From the NCBI RefSeq assembly GCF_024181285.1, contig NZ_CP051201.1:2542001-2606000 (forward strand): a DNA stretch of 64,000 bases. The letters run 5' to 3'. Made by a program: the position numbers and the translations under genes. Source of the stretch: Treponema sp. OMZ 790 (lineage in GTDB: Bacteria; Spirochaetota; Spirochaetia; Treponematales; Treponemataceae). Numbering within the stretch: position 1 is the stretch's first letter; each line of letters opens with the position of its first letter. The notes beneath the pieces are model-generated. The model worked only from the letters and a program-made list of their open reading frames with translations. It ran no database searches and was not told the origin of the DNA. Shown here piece by piece: positions 36,454-44,566 of this stretch.

Positions 36454-37884
36454 TCAGCAAAATATTTCTTTTACCTTTTCTTTAAATTTATTGCCGCGGT
36501 CGAATTCGTTTTTGAACATACCGAAGGAGGCAGCTCCCGGCGACAGGATTACAATGTCGCCCGCTTCTAAATTTTCTTTTAATGAAAGCAAAAGAGAATC
36601 CAAACCGTCAAAGGGGCCTTTATATTCAACCGATTTTTCTTTAAGTAAAGGAATTAAAAGATCCGTTCCTGTGCCTGCAAGAAGATAGATGCTTTTAGTC
36701 AGCTTTGCTTTTTCGGCAAGCGGAATAAAATTTAAATTTTTATTTGTTCCGCCGCAAATTAAGATCGGCGGTTTATCAAAAGCTTCTATGGCAGCGGCAG
36801 AAGCTTCAGGAATTGTTGCCGCCGTATCGTTATAAAATTTTATTCCGTTTTTTTCATAAAAGAATTCCAAGCGATGCTCAATTCCCGAATACTCGTCCAT
36901 AAATTTACGGATAATCTCAGCTTGATCTTTGTTTTTCTTTTCTTTTAAATTTTCTGCCTGATGAAATTTTTGGTAAAGCAAAAGAGCGAGACCAGCATTC
37001 AAGACATTTTGTTTAAGTTTAAGCCCGGGAACTTTTGCATCTTTTGAAAGTAATAGCCTTTCTTCATCATTTAAATTGCAGACGCCTTCTTGCCGGTTAT
37101 TAAAAAAAACGCCTCGGCATTCTTCAGGCAAATTTTTCTCGCTGTACCAAAAAACATTTGCTCTTGTTTCTTCTGCAAAAATTTTACCCCACCCGTCATC
37201 AAAGTTGCAGATTAGATAATCCGCTTCATCCATATTTTCATAGATGATTTTTTTGTCGGCAACATATTTTTCCATTGTGCCGTACCAATTTAAGTGATCG
37301 GGCATTATGGGCGTAATAATCGCAGCCTTTGGTTTAAGAAGACCCTTGGTTTTTAAATCGGCAAGCTGCCAGCTGGAAAGCTCAAGCACCACGGGAGTAT
37401 CCTTCGAGGTTTCTTCAAAAAAACTTAAGGGGCTGACCGTAATGTTCCCGCCCAAAAAAGCATTGTACCCTAATTTTTTAAGCCCGTAATAAAGGGCGCT
37501 TACCGTGGAGGACTTTCCCTTGCTTCCGGTTACCGCCAAAACCGGAGCCTTTGAAAGAGCGAGAAAAACGGAAATATCCGATTCTACTTGTTTTGCAGCT
37601 TCCAAAAAAACATTCCCTTCAAGTTTTACACCTGGGTTTTTAATAACAAGATCGGACTCTTTAAAATCTTCTATTCTGTGTTCTCCGAGAACAAATCTTA
37701 TATTTGTAAAGGAGGATAATTTTTCGATTGAAGGTCTTAGCTCTTCCGAAGTTTTTAAATCGGTTACGGTAACCTCGGCTCCGTACCGGGCAAAAAATCG
37801 GGCAGCCGCAACCCCGCCGCCGTTGAGCCCTAAGCCCATAACGGTTACTTTTTTATTCTTTATATTTTCTAAGCTTATTTGCAT
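36454..37884 (-). CDS. murD: UDP-N-acetylmuramoyl-L-alanine--D-glutamate ligase
   Basis: Adds D-glutamate to UDP-MurNAc-L-Ala in peptidoglycan synthesis. Seen: an N-terminal Rossmann motif VTVMGLGLNGGGVAAA, the ATP loop VTGSKGKSS, LELSSWQL and the C-terminal-domain ligand region FYNDTAAT and ICGGTNKN. The start at 37884 (MQISLEN) fits the family better than the extended ORF to 37944, but its ribosome site is poor. The start lies 32 bp inside the end of the MFS gene, so translation may be coupled. No other mur or fts gene is adjacent. Confidence 0.92.
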   Translation of the reverse strand: MQISLENIKNKKVTVMGLGLNGGGVAAARFFARYGAEVTVTDLKTSEELRPSIEKLSSFTNIRFVLGEHRIEDFKESDLVIKNPGVKLEGNVFLEAAKQVESDISVFLALSKAPVLAVTGSKGKSSTVSALYYGLKKLGYNAFLGGNITVSPLSFFEETSKDTPVVLELSSWQLADLKTKGLLKPKAAIITPIMPDHLNWYGTMEKYVADKKIIYENMDEADYLICNFDDGWGKIFAEETRANVFWYSEKNLPEECRGVFFNNRQEGVCNLNDEERLLLSKDAKVPGLKLKQNVLNAGLALLLYQKFHQAENLKEKKNKDQAEIIRKFMDEYSGIEHRLEFFYEKNGIKFYNDTAATIPEASAAAIEAFDKPPILICGGTNKNLNFIPLAEKAKLTKSIYLLAGTGTDLLIPLLKEKSVEYKGPFDGLDSLLLSLKENLEAGDIVILSPGAASFGMFKNEFDRGNKFKEKVKEIFC

Positions 37885-39118
37885 GACGGATATTATAACA
37901 AAAAATTTTAGGAAGTTCCAGATGATGAAGAATCGCAGTAGCAAACAATATAATAGAAAGAAACAAACCGATACTGTAGATGCCTAGGCTGTCTGCAAGG
38001 AAGCCGCAAAGAGGAGCAAGAGCTGCGACTGCCAAGGTTTTAGCTTGCGAAGCTATAGAAAGAATTCCTGCCTGATCTGACGAGTCCGAATAGTTATCGT
38101 ATTGAGCGATATTTATCGGAACCCATAAATTCATAAGAATGGAAAGTATTAGATAAGAAGCTATTGTAATGCCGTAGAGCTCTGTGTAAAATCCAAAACC
38201 GGAAATTAAAAGCAGAACACAGCCCATAACCAAAAGTAAAAAAACAGCCCTTTCATCTGACCTTGCTCTTTTTACAAAGCGGTACGCATTCCGCGAGCTA
38301 AAAGCCGATAAGATATTTAAAAGAAAATAAACGCATCCGATTAAAATAGGCGTTCCGAGATTTTCTGAAAGAAGCAAGCTTGAAGCCAAGGCAGCCGCTT
38401 GGAGTTTTAGAAGTGGCTGTAAATATTTTTCGCTCACCGAAAAACTTCCCGAAAAGCTCATATTTTGAATAATGAGTGTTCTGATTTGCCGGCTTGTAAA
38501 AGATTTTTTTATAACTCTAAAAGTATGAGCCATGACTTCTTTAAAAGAACAAACAGATACTGCCGGCTTAGTGTTTAGACTCTTAGGGTACATTGCCATA
38601 TTCCACACGCCCAAAAGAGCCGGAATAATCGAAAGGATAAAAACATAGCGGTAGTTTTGCATGTAGATCACTATGAAGGCAGCTATAATAACGGAAAATG
38701 CACTCCCGTATTTTGACCATGAGCGGGTATATCCGTAAACATAAGTTTTTTCGCTGAGCCTGTTATTTTGCTTTAGCCATTCAAAAATAATAGCCTTGTG
38801 AGTTCCGGTTCTAAACGCATCGCCTACAGCATAAAAGAAAAGAGCCGGAAAAAGAAAACCAAAGGAAGAAGCAAGAGAAAAAAACACAAAGGAAATAACA
38901 TAGCTTATTAGGGAAACCGGCATGGCAGTCTTTTTCCCGTAAAGGTCAGCAAAGGAACCGCTTGGAATTTCCATCAAGTTTATAAGCACATTTAAAAATG
39001 CAGTTAAAATTCCTATCTGAAAAAAATTCAATCCAAGCGAAAGATAAAACAAAATAATAAAGGGTTCCGAAAAATCAAAATTTTTTAAAAACCCGTACAA
39101 ACAAAATCTTTTTATCAT
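37853..39118 (-). CDS. MFS family transporter
   Basis: 421 aa with about 12 membrane helices. The loop between helices 2 and 3 reads SGSFADLYGKKTA, the MFS motif-A position. A long cytoplasmic loop lies near residues 185-215. Substrate unknown. A TATAAT-like hexamer lies upstream on the minus strand (about 39142-39147). Overlaps murD at its 3' end by 32 bp. Confidence 0.82.
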   Translation of the reverse strand: MIKRFCLYGFLKNFDFSEPFIILFYLSLGLNFFQIGILTAFLNVLINLMEIPSGSFADLYGKKTAMPVSLISYVISFVFFSLASSFGFLFPALFFYAVGDAFRTGTHKAIIFEWLKQNNRLSEKTYVYGYTRSWSKYGSAFSVIIAAFIVIYMQNYRYVFILSIIPALLGVWNMAMYPKSLNTKPAVSVCSFKEVMAHTFRVIKKSFTSRQIRTLIIQNMSFSGSFSVSEKYLQPLLKLQAAALASSLLLSENLGTPILIGCVYFLLNILSAFSSRNAYRFVKRARSDERAVFLLLVMGCVLLLISGFGFYTELYGITIASYLILSILMNLWVPINIAQYDNYSDSSDQAGILSIASQAKTLAVAALAPLCGFLADSLGIYSIGLFLSIILFATAILHHLELPKIFCYNIRHANKLRKYKE

Positions 39119-39189
39119 GCAGCACAGCTTACTCTATCGGGTATTATAGCATAGAAAGAGGGGATCGTCGATTGATGGGAATTTGGTTA

Positions 39190-39255
39190 AAATGAGAAGT
39201 CCGAAGGCCCTAGCACTGTTATAAAACAGGAGAAGGAACACTTCGGCTCACAATA
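39190..39255 (+). ncRNA. Candidate structured RNA upstream of the Abi_2 gene (abiF-motif-like)
   Basis: A GC-richer block in an AT-rich intergenic region, about 45 nt before the Abi_2 start. CCGAAG (39201-39206) can pair with CTTCGG (39243-39248), enclosing a hairpin CTGTT-ATAA-AACAG (39216-39229) and purine-rich GGAGAAGGA. Established background: a noncoding RNA class named the abiF motif has been reported upstream of Abi_2/AbiF genes and proposed as antitoxin-like. I matched it by position and foldability, not by a covariance model, so both boundaries and identity are tentative. Confidence 0.5.
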
Positions 39256-39297
39256 AGTATTATATAATATTTTATGATTTTTTACAAGAGGTGGTAT

Positions 39298-40005
39298 ATG
39301 AATATTTTATTTTATGCAGGCATTGAAAAAATTCTCACAAAAAGCCGGCTTTCAGTTTATAGACAAGATGGATGTGATAATATAACAGCTATAGCTCGTT
39401 ATTTATATAATATTGAAATATGTAAGTCTTTATATCCCGCTCTTCACATTTTTGAAATAAGTCTTAGAAACTCAATAGACTCAGCTCTTACAATATATGC
39501 CAAAGATCAAAAATGGTATGATATAGTCAAACTCAACCACCACTCTCAATTAAAAATTGATGAAGCAAAAAAGAAAATTATGAAAAAGAATAAAACCGTT
39601 ACTCATGATAGACTTATAGCAGAATTGACACTAGGGTTTTGGACAATATTTTTGACAAAAACATATTCTCAATGCGCTTTTCAGAGCTTTATAATAAAAA
39701 ATTGTCTTAGGCAGATGCCTAAGAATCTACGAAATATAGGCTCAATACAGATAATTTTTGAAAAACTTCGTACATTACGGAATAGAGTTTCTCATTATGA
39801 ACGGCTAATTCACTGGACAGATTTAATTCAACAGCATAATCAATTGTTAGAGTGTATAAAATATCTCAATCAAAATGCCTATGATATGATAAAAGAAATT
39901 GATACCTTTGAAAAGACAATAAATTTAGGTATTAATCCATTTGTCTCATTTGTAAAAAGTCACTGGAAATTGATAAAGAAATTACTTTCCGCTTCACTAA
40001 TATAG
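39298..40005 (+). CDS. Abi_2/AbiF-type abortive infection protein (HEPN RNase-like)
   Basis: 235 aa. Features of the Abi_2 family: an N-terminal half ending HIFEISLRNSIDSALTIYA, the middle ELTLGFWTIFLTKTY, and LRTLRNRVSHYERLIHW near residues 158-173. The latter contains RNRVSH, an R-x4-H motif typical of HEPN RNases. Known family members abort phage infection, and AbiF has been proposed as an ancestor of Cas13. The ATG at 39298 is preferred over that at 39274 because AGAGGTGG precedes it. The candidate RNA lies just upstream. Toxicity and phage defence are inferred, not shown. Confidence 0.82.
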   Translation: MNILFYAGIEKILTKSRLSVYRQDGCDNITAIARYLYNIEICKSLYPALHIFEISLRNSIDSALTIYAKDQKWYDIVKLNHHSQLKIDEAKKKIMKKNKTVTHDRLIAELTLGFWTIFLTKTYSQCAFQSFIIKNCLRQMPKNLRNIGSIQIIFEKLRTLRNRVSHYERLIHWTDLIQQHNQLLECIKYLNQNAYDMIKEIDTFEKTINLGINPFVSFVKSHWKLIKKLLSASLI

Positions 40006-40095
40006 TATTAGCTATAAAATAAGTATTGCATCCATTAATTTTAAATTATTTTCCGTAAATTTCACGAAATTTTATGAAAATACACGAAAATAATA

Positions 40096-40124
40096 TTGAC
40101 AGTCTATAAAAAATCGTTTATTAT
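40096..40124 (+). promoter_or_regulatory. Promoter of the ABC transporter / HTH regulator locus
   Basis: TTGACA (40096-40101) and TATTAT (40119-40124) with a 17-bp spacer. The nearest ribosome site and ATG downstream are those at 40148-40166, supporting 40164 as the original gene start. Confidence 0.8.
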
Positions 40125-40163
40125 GATGAAGCAAAGAATTTAAAAAAGGAGAAATTTTGCTTT

Positions 40164-41719
40164 ATGAATAAAGCCTATAAGCGTTTTTTATGACTATGGC
40201 TGCTTTAGCCCTTGTGTCGGCCATGACATCGTTGGCAGCACCTTTTCTGTTAAGTTTTTGGGCAAAAACCGGTGTCGAGATGAATTTAAAAAGAGTTTTT
40301 CTTATAATATCGGTATTGGTGCTGATGTTTTTGCTTAAAATAGCTATAATTTTTTTACGTGAAAATTTTGCAAAACATTTTAATATAAAAAATGCCAAAA
40401 ATATTATCGAAAAAATTTTAGACCTAAAATACGATACAATTATTTCTCAGAGAAATATGAATTTAATTGAACGGATGGCACAGGCTGTAAACAATATGTA
40501 CATATATATGACAGGAGATGCCGTTCAAATATGGTCAAGCATAATCACAACTATAATTATTTTAATCGCAATATTTTTTGATAATTATATTATCGGTTTA
40601 ATACTGCTTGCCTTAATTCCAATAAATTATTTAGGTTATAAAGCCTTGAATGCCGAATTAAAAAAGCGTTCTCAAGTTATGCAAACAAGTACGTCAATGG
40701 GGTTTCAAAAAATACTCTCGCTTGTAAACCAAACGGATTATTTAAAACAATGTCCCGATTATGATATTCTACTAAACCAATTAAAACCTTCATTGAATAA
40801 AATTTACGAAAGTATAGCTCAGGTGAACAAATATGCTCAAACTTCTTCATCGTTTATATCATCTCTTAATTCAATGCTGCAAACAGTTTGTATTTTAGTT
40901 GTCATGTACAATTATTTAAGCGGAGAAAATCAAATTTTACCGATTGTGATTTATACAATTGTACTTCCTCTATTTTTTTCCAATGTCAGCATAATTACAA
41001 ATATTAATTTAAACAAAAATAATTTAAAAGTCTCACAAGATTTTATTGCATTTTTAGATTCGGAAAAAGAAAAAAATTCTGGTGAAAAAATCAAATCGAT
41101 TGAAACAATCGAATTTGATATAAATGAAATACGAATAGGTGAACAAACATTTAAAACTAATATAAACGATAAGTTTATGAAAGGTGATATTGTTTGGGTG
41201 CAGGGAAAAAGCGGTTCGGGAAAATCAAGTTTAATGAAACAGCTTGTAAAATTTAGAAAGGCCTCAGGTATTTTAATAAATGAAAAACCGATTTCTTCTA
41301 TTAGTAATAACAGTATCCGTTCTTTTATTGATTATATCCCGCAAAATAATTCAATTATCAATGGGACAATTCGAGATAATTTATTTTTAAACAAAAAATA
41401 TTCAATTGAAGCCGAAGAAAACCTAAAGAAAAGTGAGCTCCTTACATCAATTTTACAAAATAAAAACTACGACACAATGATAATGGATACAGGAGCCAAT
41501 CTTTCGGGAGGGGAAAAACAAAAACTTGCCATAGCCCGAAGTTTATATTCGGATGCAGAAGTTTTAATCTTTGATGAGGTTACAGCCAATATTGATTCAG
41601 AAAGCACTGCCTTGATTTTGAATACAATAAAAAGCACTTGTAAGAATAAAATAGTTTTTATAATCTCACATGAAGCTTTGCCTAAAAATTATGCCGATAA
41701 AATTATAAGAATATCATAA
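40164..41719 (+). CDS. ABC exporter half-transporter, start codon region frameshifted
   Basis: The long frame from ATG 40190 encodes 509 aa: membrane helices in residues 1-290, then an ATPase with Walker A GKSGSGKSS, signature LSGGEKQKL, Walker B VLIFDEVTANID and H-loop ISHE. The only good ribosome site (AAAGGAGAAA) serves ATG 40164, whose frame reads MNKAYKRFL and stops at TGA 40191-40193. One extra T in the T6 run (40184-40189) would join MNKAYKRFF to MTMAALAL in one frame, giving a normal charged N-terminus before helix 1. As sequenced, the ATGA overlap could allow coupled restart at 40190. Resembles the protein at 26828-28396; substrate unknown. Confidence 0.78.
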
Positions 41720-41784
41720 AACTTACAAAGCCCGATTGTAATCAAAGAAATTTTATTGTAAAATTATAAAAAAGGAGAAAAGGT

Positions 41785-42225
41785 TTGGAAAAATTATATA
41801 CAATGAATCAGATTGCCGAAATGCTTGAACTCAGTGTAAGAACAATTCAAAATTACTTAAAAGAAGGCAAACTTACAGGAAAAAAAATAGGCTCTCAATG
41901 GCGTTTTACCGAAAAAGATATTGAACCGCTTTTTTCGGATAAGAGTTTTATCGATAAAAAAAATACTGATGAGAAAAGGAGATTAGAAGAATTTTTAAAA
42001 AAAGATTCCATTGAAAAGCCTGAAATCTTTTCAATCTTATGCTATCCGTATAGCAAAGATTTTAAACTAAAAGAATTAATGAAAAAAATAAATGAAAATA
42101 TTGAGAAAGCAAGTAAATGCCGATTTTATTTTGTGTCAACGGAAAACACTTTTAAATTTTTTTTGGAAGGAGATATTGAATCGGTAATTAACTTACAAAA
42201 AATAATAGATGAAAATTCTACCTAA
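41785..42225 (+). CDS. Excisionase/MerR-type HTH DNA-binding protein
   Basis: Residues 1-52 are an HTH_17-type domain (MNQIAEMLELSVRTIQNYLKEGKL and the wing KIGSQWRF). Residues 60-146 are an unrecognised small domain. The TTG start at 41785 is supported by AAAGGAG seven bases upstream. 65 bp after the ABC exporter gene, same strand, so probably co-transcribed and perhaps its regulator. Confidence 0.75.
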   Translation: MEKLYTMNQIAEMLELSVRTIQNYLKEGKLTGKKIGSQWRFTEKDIEPLFSDKSFIDKKNTDEKRRLEEFLKKDSIEKPEIFSILCYPYSKDFKLKELMKKINENIEKASKCRFYFVSTENTFKFFLEGDIESVINLQKIIDENST

Positions 42226-42238
42226 AAAAGGAGTTTTT

Positions 42239-43750
42239 ATGAAACCGGAATCGATTATCGTTTTATGTCTTTACTCACTTTTAATTATCGCTTTAATTAC
42301 AGCCTGTGTGAGTCTTCCTAAAATTGAAGAAGACAATAGTCAAGATAAAATCTTTTTAGATTTTGCAAAGTATGAAGATCTTTATAGATCGGGTGTAATT
42401 TATTATCCTTGGGCTTTTGATAATATAGACTCTCCCAACCTTTTTTCCAACGAAAAAATAAAACTAAATCCAAGCGAAATAAAAAAACGAATTTTAAAAA
42501 ATATTTTTTTTGAAGAAGATTATGACGGCAATTTAAAAATAAACTATAATGCTCAAATTCCGCTTCCTCATTATATAAGCTTCAATAAGATTAAGGAAAA
42601 CATATATAAGGCTGAAGCCCAAGTTGCCGTTCCGCAATCCGTAGGCGATTTTGAATTTACGGCAAATGAAATCGGCATAACAAAGAGCTTCGACAATCTT
42701 CATATCAAACTTCTCGAAATAAAAGACAATGAAGCGGTTTTCTTTATACGGGATATGGGAATAAAATACGATTACTCTTACACAAAAGACGATTATATCG
42801 ATGATGAAAATGAAGAAGATGAAAATTCCAATGAAACCGAAACTAAGGCTGATGAAGAATTTTCTTATGATAAGATGCTCGAATACGAAAGAAAATACGA
42901 TATTTCCCGCCGAGGTTACAGCCTTTCTTATCGGGTCAATGAAAAACCCAACGAATTATTTTATAAAACAAACAAGATACATGCTGTTGTACATGGAACG
43001 GGCGGTGAAGATTTAAACTTTGAAAGTTTTTCGGCCGACTTCCGGCATTACCTCTGGTATCGAAACATGGACATGCCCTATCCATGGCTTGCGGAATATT
43101 TCTATGATATAAAAGAACACTATATCGAAACCGAAAATCACGAAAAAACCGAGTATCATCCTTTTTTTATTGCAAAACTTAGAGCCGCAGGAAAAATAAA
43201 ATCCGTCAGTTTATCGGTTTTATCCGACAAGATAAAAAAACATAAAATTGATTTAGACTTTTTGAATGTGGAAGAAAATAAAAGAGATGGGCAAAGCGGA
43301 AATACAGAGAGACAGAAAGAACCGGCTTATCAAAATTATACGGCCGAAGAGTTAGAGCAAAAAATAAAAATTGAACCTTACAGCTTACACATTGCAAATA
43401 AGCAAATTACTCTTTCAGCTTTTTTTCCTCTTACGGCAAACACCCAAGATTTTTCTGATGCATCGATAAGTTTAAATGATATAAGGCTGATAGACAGCGA
43501 TGGAAACTTATATGAAATAGGAGATGCTGAAAGATCTGACATTGAAGGTATTCTTTTAATAAACAATCCATACATCCGGCATACCGCTTCGTATTCTATA
43601 CCTATAGTTGAACCTCCTTTTAAGGTACTGTGCAATGTAGAATTCTCTTATCCGATATATAAAAAAAATGAAGACGGAAATTTTATTATTACGGAATATG
43701 CCGACGGAGAATATCCGGCCGAAATCGAAATAAATTTACCGGAGTTTTAG
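42239..43750 (+). CDS. Hypothetical lipoprotein
   Basis: 503 aa not assigned to a family. The N-terminus is a lipoprotein signal peptide with lipobox LITAC, so it should be membrane-tethered and extracytoplasmic. A strongly acidic low-complexity stretch (DDENEEDENSNETETKADEE, about residues 186-205) interrupts otherwise beta-rich sequence. The start at 42239 is chosen because AAAAAGGAGTTTTT precedes it; the longer frame overlaps the HTH gene. Thirteen bp behind the HTH regulator, so likely in the same transcript. Confidence 0.65.
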   Translation: MKPESIIVLCLYSLLIIALITACVSLPKIEEDNSQDKIFLDFAKYEDLYRSGVIYYPWAFDNIDSPNLFSNEKIKLNPSEIKKRILKNIFFEEDYDGNLKINYNAQIPLPHYISFNKIKENIYKAEAQVAVPQSVGDFEFTANEIGITKSFDNLHIKLLEIKDNEAVFFIRDMGIKYDYSYTKDDYIDDENEEDENSNETETKADEEFSYDKMLEYERKYDISRRGYSLSYRVNEKPNELFYKTNKIHAVVHGTGGEDLNFESFSADFRHYLWYRNMDMPYPWLAEYFYDIKEHYIETENHEKTEYHPFFIAKLRAAGKIKSVSLSVLSDKIKKHKIDLDFLNVEENKRDGQSGNTERQKEPAYQNYTAEELEQKIKIEPYSLHIANKQITLSAFFPLTANTQDFSDASISLNDIRLIDSDGNLYEIGDAERSDIEGILLINNPYIRHTASYSIPIVEPPFKVLCNVEFSYPIYKKNEDGNFIITEYADGEYPAEIEINLPEF

Positions 43751-43752
43751 CG

Positions 43753-43776
43753 ACTATAGCCCCATTACTCTATAGT
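43753..43776. terminator. Weak hairpin between convergent genes
   Basis: ACTATAG (43753-43759) and CTATAGT (43770-43776) form a 7-bp stem with a 10-nt loop between the lipoprotein and toxin genes. There is no clean T run on either side, so terminator function is doubtful. Confidence 0.3.
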
Positions 43777-43790
43777 TATAGAATATTTTC

Positions 43791-44102
43791 TTATTTTCTC
43801 TTTCCTGCCAAATTATATACTTCGTTGTCCGCTCTTGCTGAAATTACAAGTATATACATTTCATTTTTAGTACGAAATAATTTATAAACAACTCTAATTC
43901 CGATTTTTTTATATTTTATTTTTAGTAAATGGGTTAAATTATTTTTATTCTTATTTCCCAAAGGTTTCCCATAACCGCCCTCACTTTGAGGAAGAGGATT
44001 TTCTGATACTTTAATAATTCCTTTAAGAACAATCTTTTTTACCGAGTCATCTAATTTTTTTAAATCTTTTTCTGCATCAGGATGATACTTTATTTTCCAC
44101 AT
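43791..44102 (-). CDS. RelE/ParE family toxin
   Basis: 103 aa, starting MWKIKYHPDAEKDLKKLDDSVKK and containing GIRVVYKLFRTKNEMYILVISARAD, the typical RelE-fold strands. RelE toxins cleave mRNA on the ribosome and ParE toxins block gyrase; which applies cannot be told. It starts 3 bp after the antitoxin gene on the same strand, forming a standard antitoxin-first pair. Confidence 0.85.
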   Translation of the reverse strand: MWKIKYHPDAEKDLKKLDDSVKKIVLKGIIKVSENPLPQSEGGYGKPLGNKNKNNLTHLLKIKYKKIGIRVVYKLFRTKNEMYILVISARADNEVYNLAGKRK

Positions 44103-44105
44103 AAG

Positions 44106-44426
44106 CTATTCCAATTCAACATCAATATCATCCAGGTCTTCATTTGTAAGCTCTAACCGTTTCATAAGTTCTTGGTGAGAAATAGGTTTTGTTTTTTCAC
44201 TCATTCTTTTTTCTGCTTCAGATAAAAGAACGGCATTTTCATATTCCTCGACCATGTATTGATAATCTTTAGGACTTATTAAAACACATTCGGGTACATT
44301 GTTTTTTACGACAATCCTCACCCCGTTCTTTTTTACTTCAGAAAAAATCTTATTTGCTTCTCCCTTATTAAATCTGCTGATGGGAATAATTGAGTCCAAT
44401 AAATCTACAGTTCTTAATGCATTCAT
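44106..44426 (-). CDS. Phd/YefM family antitoxin
   Basis: 106 aa from ATG 44426, chosen for its GCGGAGG ribosome site; the 20 extra hydrophobic codons of the longer ORF are upstream leader and promoter. The N-terminus has the Phd/YefM DNA-binding pattern (ISRFNKGEANKIFSEVKKNGVRIVVKNN, CVLISPKDYQYM) and an acidic C-terminus (NEDLDDIDVELE) for toxin wrapping. Expected to repress its own promoter together with the toxin. Confidence 0.85.
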   Translation of the reverse strand: MNALRTVDLLDSIIPISRFNKGEANKIFSEVKKNGVRIVVKNNVPECVLISPKDYQYMVEEYENAVLLSEAEKRMSEKTKPISHQELMKRLELTNEDLDDIDVELE

Positions 44427-44445
44427 ACAAAACCTCCGCAAGATT

Positions 44446-44474
44446 ATTATACATATAAATATAATTATTGTCAA
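44446..44474 (-). promoter_or_regulatory. Consensus promoter of the Phd/RelE-type module
   Basis: Minus-strand TTGACA (44469-44474) and TATAAT (44446-44451) separated by 17 bp, both perfect hexamers, 19 bp upstream of the antitoxin ATG. Confidence 0.85.
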
Positions 44475-44526
44475 ATTTATTAGCAAATTTACAATATTTA
44501 TATTGATATATATCTTTCCACCGCCC

Positions 44527-44555
44527 TTGCATTATAAGCCTTAAGCCTGTATAAT
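44527..44555 (+). promoter_or_regulatory. Promoter of murJ, probably giving a near-leaderless mRNA
   Basis: TTGCAT (44527-44532) and TATAAT (44550-44555) with a 17-bp spacer. Transcription would begin near 44562, about 5 nt before the ATG at 44567, and there is no Shine-Dalgarno sequence. Confidence 0.7.
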
Positions 44556-44566
44556 CTTTAATTGTT

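Noticed and set aside
40060..40095. Repeated CACGAAA units before the ABC exporter promoter, considered as an operator
   Set aside because: Short, AT-rich and without clear symmetry or spacing; chance is likely.
40162..40398. 78-codon minus-strand ORF
   Set aside because: Antisense to the first helices of the ABC exporter, no ribosome site.
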